A DNA stretch of 64,000 nt, taken from contig FONU01000014.1 in the NCBI GenBank assembly GCA_900112995.1, positions 32,655 through 96,654 on the forward strand. Reading direction: 5' to 3'. The DNA comes from [Lactobacillus] rogosae (GTDB taxonomy: Bacteria > Bacillota > Clostridia > Lachnospirales > Lachnospiraceae). The notes below the pieces were generated by a model, which was not told the origin of the DNA, did no database searches, and was given only the letters and a program-made list of their open reading frames with translations. Positions 9,223 through 16,486 of the stretch are shown here, in pieces. A program made the translations under genes and the position numbers. Numbering within the stretch: the stretch's first letter is position 1; each line of letters begins with the position of its first letter.

Positions 9223-9462
9223 ATGAGATTAGATAAATATTTAAAGGTTTCAAGACTTATTAAAAGACGTACAGTAGCTAATGATGCGTGTGATGCAGGC
9301 AGGGTAATGATTAATGGTAAAGTGGCTAAGGCATCAGTTGATGTCAAGGCAGGAGATATAATAGAGATATCTTTTGGTAATAAGAATGTTAAGGTAAGGG
9401 TTACAGACGTAAAGGACACAGTTAAGAAAGAAGAAGCTAAGGAGATGTTTGAATATATTTAA
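9223..9462 (+). CDS. rqcP: S4-domain RNA-binding protein, RqcP (YabO) family
   Basis: This 79-residue protein is an almost bare S4 RNA-binding domain (MRLDKYLKVSRLIKRRTVAN...GRVMINGKVAKASVDVKAGDIIEI). In B. subtilis RqcP (formerly YabO) works with RqcH on obstructed 50S subunits, binding tRNA during C-terminal alanine tailing in ribosome quality control. The position before yabP, yabQ and divIC matches the B. subtilis yabO-yabP-yabQ-divIC order, which supports this over the related heat-shock protein Hsp15. GGAGGAAG precedes the ATG. Confidence 0.88.
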   Translation: MRLDKYLKVSRLIKRRTVANDACDAGRVMINGKVAKASVDVKAGDIIEISFGNKNVKVRVTDVKDTVKKEEAKEMFEYI

Positions 9463-9597
9463 TGATTAAGTATATTTAATGTTTGAGCATATCTAATAGT
9501 TTAATGTGTTTAAATAATAGTTATAATTAAGCATTTTTTGGCGTACCGCCTAATATATTAGACAGGTAAGATAAATGTATAATATATGGAGGCAGTT

Positions 9598-9885
9598 ATG
9601 GACGATATTAAAAGGGTAAGACATCCTCATGCAGTAAGAATGGAAGATAGAAAGAAGGCTCAGTTTACTGGTATTACTGACGTTGTATCCTTTGAACCGT
9701 CAAAGGTAATACTTGAGTCAGATTATGGCGTTATTGTTATAAAAGGGGAGTCACTTCACGTTAATAAGCTGTCAGTTGAGAAGGGGGAGCTTGATGTTGA
9801 TGGCAGGGTTGACTCACTTGTGTATTCACAGAACAGCATAAGTATGAAAAAAGGCGATTCATTAGTGAACAGGTTATTTAGATAA
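9598..9885 (+). CDS. yabP: Sporulation protein YabP
   Basis: YabP is a small YabP/YqfC-family protein needed for efficient sporulation, proposed to act at the mother-cell/forespore interface. The protein (95 residues from this start) carries the family's beta-rich core (GITDVVSFEPSKVILESDYG, IKGESLHVNKLSVEKGELDVDG). I use ATG 9598 because GGAGG at 9588-9592 is its ribosome site and lies inside the extension that an ATG at 9586 would add. It is followed by yabQ with a 68-bp gap. Confidence 0.93.
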   Translation: MDDIKRVRHPHAVRMEDRKKAQFTGITDVVSFEPSKVILESDYGVIVIKGESLHVNKLSVEKGELDVDGRVDSLVYSQNSISMKKGDSLVNRLFR

Positions 9886-9953
9886 TTGTGAATACATCTT
9901 TTAGACATTATAAAGATTATTTAATTATATAAGTCCAGCAGTAGCGGGGAATA

Positions 9954-10361
9954 ATGCTTATGTTAGGTGATATTATATGGGAGAGCGGCACATTTTTATA
10001 TGCACTTTGGTGGGGAATGGTGCTTGCATTTCAATATGATACGATAAGAATAATAAGAAGAATAATAAGACACCGGCGTGTATTTATGATTGCTGTAGAA
10101 GATGTTATATACTGGATATATGTAGGAATACGGATATTTATTATATGTTTCTATGTTAATAGCGGAATTATAAGATCATTTATTGTAGTGGGGCTTGTGT
10201 GCGGTGCAGTTCTATATCTTAAGGCGTTAAGTGTGTATTACATAAAATATGGAGTAAGACTTGTAGGAATTTTACTGAAACCATTGAAAATGCTTGTGTC
10301 TGTGATTAGAATAGTGTTGCAGTCATTAAGGAAAGACAGACCGAAGAATGGAGAGATATAG
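9954..10361 (+). CDS. yabQ: Spore cortex biosynthesis membrane protein YabQ
   Basis: YabQ is an integral membrane protein required for spore cortex formation in B. subtilis. This 135-residue protein has hydrophobic segments around residues 10-30, 45-65, 70-90 and a shorter one near 105-120, and the family start pattern (WESGTFLYALWWGMVLAFQYDTIRIIRRI). GGGGA precedes ATG 9954; a second ATG two codons later is equally possible. Its stop codon directly abuts the divIC start codon, so the two are translationally coupled. Confidence 0.9.
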   Translation: MLMLGDIIWESGTFLYALWWGMVLAFQYDTIRIIRRIIRHRRVFMIAVEDVIYWIYVGIRIFIICFYVNSGIIRSFIVVGLVCGAVLYLKALSVYYIKYGVRLVGILLKPLKMLVSVIRIVLQSLRKDRPKNGEI

Positions 10362-10688
10362 ATGAGATTTGAGACAAAGAGAGAAAGGGAACAGCGAAGA
10401 AAAAGACAGAAACGCTCAGCAATTCTGGGTATGGTATTTGCTATGCTTGTTGTTGTGGGACTTGGTGTGCTTTTATGGAATGGCAAGAAGAATATTGAAG
10501 CCAAAAATGTAGAGTACGAAAAGCAGATTAAAGAGCTTCAGGAACAGGTTGATGAAGAAAAACAGCGTACAGAAGAGCTTAATGAATATAAGAAGTATGT
10601 GCAGACGAAGAAGTTTGCGGAGGAGATTGCCAAGGATAAATTCGGACTTATATATCCAGATGAGATAATATTTAAAGGGAAGAAGTAA
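10362..10688 (+). CDS. divIC: Septum formation initiator DivIC/FtsB-like protein
   Basis: DivIC/FtsB proteins are bitopic and pair with FtsL and DivIB/FtsQ to activate septal peptidoglycan synthesis. The 108-residue protein has a very basic cytoplasmic N-terminus (residues 1-20), one membrane segment (about 21-40), a coiled coil (about 45-80, NIEAKNVEYEKQIKELQEQV) and a short C-terminal domain ending in KFGLIYPDEIIFKGKK, the usual architecture. It starts immediately after yabQ. Confidence 0.93.
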   Translation: MRFETKREREQRRKRQKRSAILGMVFAMLVVVGLGVLLWNGKKNIEAKNVEYEKQIKELQEQVDEEKQRTEELNEYKKYVQTKKFAEEIAKDKFGLIYPDEIIFKGKK

Positions 10689-10698
10689 CGTAACAGGG

Positions 10699-10732
10699 TT
10701 CGACACATTTTTTATATAACTGCTATTATAAT
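10699..10732 (+). promoter_or_regulatory. Spo0A box and SigA -10 upstream of spoIIE
   Basis: TTCGACA at 10699-10705 is the exact complement of the Spo0A core TGTCGAA. TATAAT at 10727-10732 lies 21 bp downstream. B. subtilis spoIIE and spoIIG promoters are known for a SigA -10 with an over-long spacer (21-22 bp) and a 0A box over the -35 region, so both the spacing and the target gene fit direct Spo0A control. Confidence 0.6.
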
Positions 10733-10780
10733 GGTGTTCGGTTTAAGAAAACAGTATATTTAGACCAGAAATGAGGGGCT

Positions 10781-11905
10781 ATGGCAGTTAAGAATGATGG
10801 ATTGTGTATGACTTATACGATAAACAGATTGTCCGAAACAGCTAAGACGTTTCGCCGTCTGGGAGAAGCATATGAGTGTGCATCAGGTGATGAAGCACAA
10901 AGTCCCAGCTTTAAAAGACAGTTGTTTCTTGTTGCAGATATTCTTGAGGACTGCACGCTTATGCAGTTACAGGCAGATAAGCCGTCTAAGGGAATTGCAA
11001 GAGATATGGCTTCAAGGGCACTTGTCGCAGGAATAGTTATTAAAGATGTCAATATATTAAAAGACAAGACAGGCAGGAGTGAAGTTGTTATACTTGCAAG
11101 AACTCTTGGCAAGGGCTGTGTCGCAGAGAGAAAGATACGGAAAATAGTATGTGATGTTATGGGGATTGGATACTATTCAGACCATAATAACAGGCTTGTC
11201 ATTAACGACAACTGCCAGCAGTATGTGTTTCATCAGGAGAACCGTTTCCGATTTTTATCAGGAGTTGCAAGAAAATGTAAAGAAAAAAGCGGCTTTAATG
11301 GCGATAATTTTATGGTATCAAGCCTGTCGTGTGGTAAAGTTGTGGCGGCAATTGCAGATGGCTGTGGAAGTGGCAAGAGGGCATTTATTGAGAGCAGAAT
11401 GGTTATAGAACTTATGGAGAACTGTATAGATGCCGGATTTGAGGAGAAGACAGCCATAGATTTTATCAATACGGCATACATTAATTGCAGTGGCAAAGAC
11501 AGCCCTGTAACTATGGATATGAGTGTTGTTGACTGCCAGTCAGGTATGATGCATTGCATAAAGTTAGGGGCAGTATCTACATTTATTAAAAGGGAGGGCT
11601 GGGTTGAGATAATCAAATCGTCCACACTTCCTATTGGTGTGCTTGAAAAGGTAGATTACGACTGCACAGCCAAGAAGTTGTACGATGGTGACTATGTAAT
11701 TATGGTGAGCGATGGTGTGCTTGATAATCTTCCGTGTCTTAATAAAGAGGAGAAAATGGTAGAGATTATCGAGGAAGTTGTAATGAAAAAGCCTAAAGCG
11801 ATAGCTGACGAGATACTTAGAAAGTCAATGTCATATAATAATTGTGAAGTATGTGATGACTGCACAGTGCTTGTGTTCGGACTGTTTGACACCTACAACA
11901 AATAA
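10781..11905 (+). CDS. spoIIE: SpoIIE-type PP2C phosphatase lacking the membrane domain
   Basis: SpoIIE dephosphorylates SpoIIAA~P and so releases SigF in the forespore. The C-terminal PP2C domain is clear: IADGCGSGKRA (family DGMGSG), MVSDGVLDN and CDDCTVLVF contain the metal-binding aspartates. The first 170 residues match the central regulatory part only loosely. The protein has 374 residues and no hydrophobic segment, whereas B. subtilis SpoIIE has 827 residues and ten membrane spans; localisation to the septum must therefore differ. The position after divIC and before tilS-hpt-ftsH is the conserved spoIIE position. GAGGGG lies close to the ATG. Confidence 0.85.
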   Translation: MAVKNDGLCMTYTINRLSETAKTFRRLGEAYECASGDEAQSPSFKRQLFLVADILEDCTLMQLQADKPSKGIARDMASRALVAGIVIKDVNILKDKTGRSEVVILARTLGKGCVAERKIRKIVCDVMGIGYYSDHNNRLVINDNCQQYVFHQENRFRFLSGVARKCKEKSGFNGDNFMVSSLSCGKVVAAIADGCGSGKRAFIESRMVIELMENCIDAGFEEKTAIDFINTAYINCSGKDSPVTMDMSVVDCQSGMMHCIKLGAVSTFIKREGWVEIIKSSTLPIGVLEKVDYDCTAKKLYDGDYVIMVSDGVLDNLPCLNKEEKMVEIIEEVVMKKPKAIADEILRKSMSYNNCEVCDDCTVLVFGLFDTYNK

Positions 11906-11957
11906 ATATATAATTGGGCAATATTGCCATATAAAACAACAGGAGAAAGCATTTAAT

Positions 11958-13520
11958 ATGGATGTTAATAATATAGAGAAAAAGGTATGGGCATACATAA
12001 AGGCTAATAATATGCTTGAGGATTGCAGTAATGCAGTTGTCGGTGTGTCAGGCGGAGCAGATTCTGTCTGTCTTATGATTATGCTTAACGATTATATTAT
12101 ACATAATAATAAAGACGTAAAGCTTCATATTGTACACGTTAATCATGGTATAAGAAAAGAAGCCGCTGATGATGAGCAGTTTACAAGAAAGCTGTGTGAA
12201 AGTCTTAAGCTTGATTATCATTGCTACAATATAGAATGTGAAAAAATAGCAAGGGAGAATAATCTTACTGTTGAGGAAGCTGGAAGACTTGAAAGATATG
12301 ATATATTTGACAAGCTTTCAAAGCAGTATGATAAGACAAGGATATTTGTTGCCCATCATATGAATGACCAGGCAGAAACGGTTATTATGAATATGGCGAG
12401 GGGTACATCACTTAAAGGAATAAGAGGAATTGTGCCGGTGAGGGATAACATATGCCGTCCTCTTCTTTGCATAACAAGACAGGACATAGAAAGCTGGCTT
12501 GTGCTAAGAAACCAGTCATTTGTGACAGATGTGACTAATTATGATAACGATTATACAAGGAATTCAATAAGAAATGTCCTGTTGCCATATATGGGTGAGC
12601 ATATTAATAAAAATGTTGTGCAGAATATTGCATTTATGGCGAAAGAAGTAAGGGCGGTTGAGAATTTTGTTGATAAAGAAGCAGACAAGCTGTACAAAAG
12701 CTGTGCAATACAGGATGGTGCAGGGATAAGATTATCAGTTGAACAGCTTGGGCAGGCAGATGAGGTGCTTGGAAAAAGAGCTATATATAAGGCGCTTGTT
12801 AAGCTTGCAGGAAGGGCTAAGGATATATATTCGGTCAATGTATATGATGTATACAAGCTTATTAATCTTCAGACAGGAAGAAAGGTAGACTCGGTATATG
12901 GAATAAAGGCAGTGCGTGAATATGAATATATTGTGCTTGAAAGAAAGAACAGAGCAGAGAATACATTTTCTGACACAGCAAGTAACAGATATAGAGCGGA
13001 CACAGAGCTAACAGCAGATGCAGGACTTGAAGAGGTTCATCGCATAGATATCACTAAATGTAGTAAAGATAGAGAAGTAATTGTTGATATAGATAAGACA
13101 GTATATATACCGGAGTATGATAAAATGTATTCAGCAAGTATCAAAATGTCCGTTTATGACAATAATGATAATGACGAAGAATTGGTGGAGAATGCTTCAA
13201 ATGGTAAAATTTGCGTAAATAAATTGAATAACAGCTATACGAAGTATTTTGATTATGATAAACTTAATAAGTTACTTGATATCAGATTTAAGAATGTCGA
13301 GGATAGGATTGTGGTATCGGAAAGCGGTAATACCAAGAAGCTTAAGAAAGAACTGACAGACCGCAAGATACCTGCTTCACACAGAGATGAAATACTGCTT
13401 GTGTGTGATAATAACCGCGTGCTATGGGCGTGTGGTGTGCGCAGATGCGAAGATTGCAGGGTCACAGGCTCTACAAAGAACGTATTTAAAATACAGCTTA
13501 TATTGAAAGAGAGGAATTAA
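11958..13520 (+). CDS. tilS: tRNA(Ile)-lysidine synthetase
   Basis: TilS attaches lysine to C34 of the CAU-anticodon tRNA-Ile so that it reads AUA; it is essential in most bacteria. The N-terminal PP-loop ATPase motif SGGADS is at residues 31-36, followed by HVNHGIR, AHHMNDQAETV and the RPLLCITRQDIE block. A C-terminal TilS domain ends the protein (KLLDIRFKNVEDRIV...LKKELTDRKIPASHRDEILLV). The linker around residues 350-430 is longer and more acidic than usual. GGAGAAAG precedes ATG 11958; the longer open frame to 11844 only overlaps spoIIE. The hpt gene starts 2 bases after the stop. Confidence 0.95.
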   Translation: MDVNNIEKKVWAYIKANNMLEDCSNAVVGVSGGADSVCLMIMLNDYIIHNNKDVKLHIVHVNHGIRKEAADDEQFTRKLCESLKLDYHCYNIECEKIARENNLTVEEAGRLERYDIFDKLSKQYDKTRIFVAHHMNDQAETVIMNMARGTSLKGIRGIVPVRDNICRPLLCITRQDIESWLVLRNQSFVTDVTNYDNDYTRNSIRNVLLPYMGEHINKNVVQNIAFMAKEVRAVENFVDKEADKLYKSCAIQDGAGIRLSVEQLGQADEVLGKRAIYKALVKLAGRAKDIYSVNVYDVYKLINLQTGRKVDSVYGIKAVREYEYIVLERKNRAENTFSDTASNRYRADTELTADAGLEEVHRIDITKCSKDREVIVDIDKTVYIPEYDKMYSASIKMSVYDNNDNDEELVENASNGKICVNKLNNSYTKYFDYDKLNKLLDIRFKNVEDRIVVSESGNTKKLKKELTDRKIPASHRDEILLVCDNNRVLWACGVRRCEDCRVTGSTKNVFKIQLILKERN

Positions 13521-13522
13521 TT

Positions 13523-14062
13523 ATGTCAAATAAGCACAAGATAAGTGTAATGATTTCAGAGGACAAACTTCAAGAGAAGATAGCAGAGATTGGTGCTAAG
13601 ATTAGCGCTGATTATGAGGGTAAGGAAATTAAGCTTATATGTATTCTTAAGGGAAGCATATTCTTCTGCTGTGAACTTGCCAAGAGAATAACAGTTCCAG
13701 TAAAGATAGATTTTATGCAGACTTCAAGCTACGGAAGCGGAACAACTTCAAGTGGTAATATTGTAATTAAGAAGGAACTTGATGAGTCTATAGAAGGCGA
13801 ACATGTAATAGTTGTAGAAGATATTATCGATTCAGGTAATACTTTATTCAGACTTATGCCTATGTTAGAGGAAAGAAATCCAGCAGACATATGTATATGT
13901 ACACTTCTTGATAAGCCAGACAGAAGAGAAGTTGATATAGATGTTAAGTATAACGGATTTAATATTCCGGATGAATTCGTTGTAGGATATGGCCTTGACT
14001 ATGACCAGATGTATAGAAATCTTCCATTTATAGGAGTTGTTCATCTTGATGATGAGAATTGA
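13523..14062 (+). CDS. hpt: Hypoxanthine-guanine phosphoribosyltransferase
   Basis: This purine-salvage enzyme converts hypoxanthine or guanine plus PRPP to IMP or GMP. The 179-residue protein has the PRPP loop VVEDIIDSGNT near residue 100, the flexible-loop block MQTSSYGSGTTSSG, the LKGSIFF motif near residue 45, and the C-terminal VGYGLDYDQMYRNLPFIGVV signature. It sits between tilS and ftsH exactly as in many Firmicutes. GAGGAATTAATT precedes the ATG. Confidence 0.96.
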   Translation: MSNKHKISVMISEDKLQEKIAEIGAKISADYEGKEIKLICILKGSIFFCCELAKRITVPVKIDFMQTSSYGSGTTSSGNIVIKKELDESIEGEHVIVVEDIIDSGNTLFRLMPMLEERNPADICICTLLDKPDRREVDIDVKYNGFNIPDEFVVGYGLDYDQMYRNLPFIGVVHLDDEN

Positions 14063-14103
14063 TTATTACCTAATTACGAATATATGTAAGAATGGAGATT
14101 GAT

Positions 14104-15951
14104 ATGGATAATAAGAAAAATGTAAGATTTTCAGGAATGGGAATCTATATGATTATTGTGATTATAGCAGCGATGTTTATTATGTATGTTGCAAGAATGA
14201 ATACAGGTACAAGCAATTATACTTATAACGAATTAGTTAACGATATCAGCAAGGGTAAGATAGAGAGCGTATCCATAAGACAGAATGCAGAAGTTCCAAC
14301 TGGTGTTGTAACTGTTAAGGTGAGCGGTGAGCAGTCAGTTAAGAGTGTATATGTATCAGATGTTAAAGATGTAGAAGAACTTTTACTTGATAAGAATATA
14401 GAATATACACTTAAAGATGTTGCAAGACAGAGTGTTATGCTTACAACTATACTTCCATTTGGCTTAAGCCTTCTTGTTATTGTATTCATTATGATGATGT
14501 TTACAAGACAGGCTGGTGGCGGTGGCAATGCCAAGATGATGAATTTTGGAAAGAGCAGGGCCAGAATGATAAGCAGTGCTGATAATAAAGTTACATTTAA
14601 GGATGTAGCTGGTCTTCAGGAAGAAAAAGAAGAACTTGAGGAGATAGTTGATTTCCTTAAAGACCCAGTAAGATATACTTCTCTTGGTGCAAGAATACCT
14701 AAGGGTGTTATTCTTACAGGTGCACCTGGTACAGGTAAGACACTTCTTGCCAAAGCTGTTGCTGGAGAGGCAAGCGTACCATTCTTTAGCATATCAGGTT
14801 CGGATTTCGTAGAGATGTTTGTTGGTGTTGGTGCTTCAAGAGTAAGAGATATGTTTGAGGAAGCTAAGAAGAACGCACCTTGTATTATATTCATTGATGA
14901 GATTGATGCTGTTGCAAGACGAAGAGGAACAGGTATGGGCGGCGGCCACGATGAGAGAGAACAGACACTTAACCAGATGCTTGTTGAGATGGATGGTTTT
15001 GGTGTCAATGAAGGAATTATCGTTATGGCCGCTACTAACAGAATTGATATTCTTGACCCAGCTATATTAAGACCGGGAAGATTTGACAGAAAGATAGTTG
15101 TCGGCAGACCAGATGTTGCTGGACGACTTGAAATATTAAAGGTACACGCAGCTAAGAAGCCTCTTGGTGATGATGTTGACCTTGATAAGCTTGCAAGAAC
15201 ATCAGCCGGCTTTACAGGTGCTGATCTTGAAAATGTATTAAATGAAGCTGCTATTAATGCGGCAAGAAAGAAGAACAGATATATAACTAACGCAGATGTT
15301 GAAGAAGCATTTATTAAGATAGGAATAGGTGTTGAGAAGAAGAGTAAGATTATATCTGACAAAGAGAAGAAGATTACAGCTTACCACGAATCAGGACACG
15401 CTATATTATTCCACCTTTTACCAGATGTTGGACCGGTTCATACAATATCAATCATTCCTACAGGAATGGGTGCGGCAGGTTACACAATGCCGCTTCCTGA
15501 AAGAGATGAGATGTTTAACACTAAGGGGAAAATGCTTCAGAATATCGTTGTAAGCCTTGGTGGACGAGTAGCGGAAGAACTCATATTTGATGATATAACA
15601 ACAGGTGCTTCACAGGATATCAAGCAGGCAACACAGACAGCAAGAGATATGGTTACTAAGTATGGTTTCTCTGACAAGCTTGGTCTTATTAATTATGATA
15701 CAGACAGTGATGAGGTATTCATCGGAAGAGATCTTGCACATACAAGACCATATGGTGAAGATGTAGCAGCACTCATTGATGAAGAAGTTAAGAGAATTGT
15801 AGATGAGTGTTATACCAAGGCTAAGAAGCTTATATCAGAGAATATGGACGTGCTTCATAGAAGTTCAGAACTTCTTCTTGAGAAAGAGAAGATTTCAAGA
15901 GAAGAATTTGAAAGTTTGTTTGAAGATAAGCCATATGGAGAGAGTTTATAA
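14104..15951 (+). CDS. ftsH: ATP-dependent zinc metalloprotease FtsH
   Basis: FtsH is the membrane-bound AAA+ protease for quality control of membrane and short-lived cytosolic proteins. Two hydrophobic segments flank a small outer domain (about residues 15-30 and 115-135). Walker A GAPGTGKT begins near residue 206, Walker B IIFIDEID follows, and the SRH contains RPGRFDRK. The zinc site HESGH is near residue 428, with the downstream LGGRVAEELIF acidic ligand region. Start 14104 is chosen because GGAG at 14094-14097 is correctly spaced for it and overlaps the ATG at 14092. A strong terminator lies about 220 bp downstream. Confidence 0.96.
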   Translation: MDNKKNVRFSGMGIYMIIVIIAAMFIMYVARMNTGTSNYTYNELVNDISKGKIESVSIRQNAEVPTGVVTVKVSGEQSVKSVYVSDVKDVEELLLDKNIEYTLKDVARQSVMLTTILPFGLSLLVIVFIMMMFTRQAGGGGNAKMMNFGKSRARMISSADNKVTFKDVAGLQEEKEELEEIVDFLKDPVRYTSLGARIPKGVILTGAPGTGKTLLAKAVAGEASVPFFSISGSDFVEMFVGVGASRVRDMFEEAKKNAPCIIFIDEIDAVARRRGTGMGGGHDEREQTLNQMLVEMDGFGVNEGIIVMAATNRIDILDPAILRPGRFDRKIVVGRPDVAGRLEILKVHAAKKPLGDDVDLDKLARTSAGFTGADLENVLNEAAINAARKKNRYITNADVEEAFIKIGIGVEKKSKIISDKEKKITAYHESGHAILFHLLPDVGPVHTISIIPTGMGAAGYTMPLPERDEMFNTKGKMLQNIVVSLGGRVAEELIFDDITTGASQDIKQATQTARDMVTKYGFSDKLGLINYDTDSDEVFIGRDLAHTRPYGEDVAALIDEEVKRIVDECYTKAKKLISENMDVLHRSSELLLEKEKISREEFESLFEDKPYGESL

Positions 15952-16033
15952 TTAGGTATTAACAGAGATTTTGCAGTTAAAATGCAGTTAAATAATGGAA
16001 ATGTATTTATACACAAAAAACATTTGGTAATAA

Positions 16034-16102
16034 TTCACAAAAAAAGTTGCAATTTATTGTAAAGTTTGTGAACACTTATGGGGCTTTGTATGATATTATA
16101 AT
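16034..16102 (+). promoter_or_regulatory. AT-rich leader with inverted repeat and TATAAT
   Basis: TTCACAAA (16034-16041) and TTTGTGAA (16065-16072) form an 8-bp inverted repeat upstream of TATAAT (16097-16102). No well-spaced -35 box is evident. About 70 bases after the TATAAT begins the terminator at 16171, so a short transcript is conceivable. The gap 15952-16486 holds no gene; its contents are this leader, the terminator and palindromic element B. Confidence 0.3.
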
Positions 16103-16170
16103 TAACGTAAAAACCCCCAATACATTATATATTTTTTGCTACACCCCATAATAAGTGAAATACCTTCTCC

Positions 16171-16202
16171 AAAAAGGACAGTCCCCCCAGACTGTCCTTT
16201 TT
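16171..16202 (+). terminator. Strong intrinsic terminator
   Basis: The 13-base arms AAAAAGGACAGTC (16171-16183) and GACTGTCCTTTTT (16190-16202) enclose a 6-base loop and run into T-rich sequence. It terminates the ftsH operon or a short RNA starting near 16105. Confidence 0.88.
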
Positions 16203-16208
16203 ATTTGC

Positions 16209-16380
16209 ACGAGTAACGATGAGAATGGATAATTTAAAGAAATCTTCCATCCTGCTTGCAGGAATGGAAATTTTTTAAATTATCTATTCGAGGAGCACCG
16301 CGTCATAGGTAAGAGCGTATTTTATAAAGTAAATAAATTACGAAGCAGAAACGCTCTTACCTATGCCATCGTTACGAGTT
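16209..16380. repeat. Branched palindromic element B (outer stem with two hairpins)
   Basis: The outer arms 16209-16221 and 16368-16380 pair at 11 of 13 positions (core TAACGATG/CATCGTTA). Inside are two separate hairpins. The first is 16228-16254 with 16259-16284, an imperfect arm of about 26 bp. The second is 16304-16318 with 16351-16365, a perfect 15-bp arm (CATAGGTAAGAGCGT) around a 32-nt loop. The layout is that of a three-way-junction RNA or a cruciform-forming repeat. There is no coding potential. Confidence 0.8.
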
Positions 16381-16486
16381 AAGAGAAGCCGTAAATTAAA
16401 GAAATCTTAATAAATATATCTTACAGTTGAATAAATACCCGTAATGATATAAAATTATATATGATTAATGTCAAGGAGTATTTTCT

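Noticed and set aside
14616..15362. A 248-codon frame antisense to ftsH
   Set aside because: It is the complement of the strongly conserved AAA domain, with Ser/Ile/Pro-rich translation typical of antisense frames.
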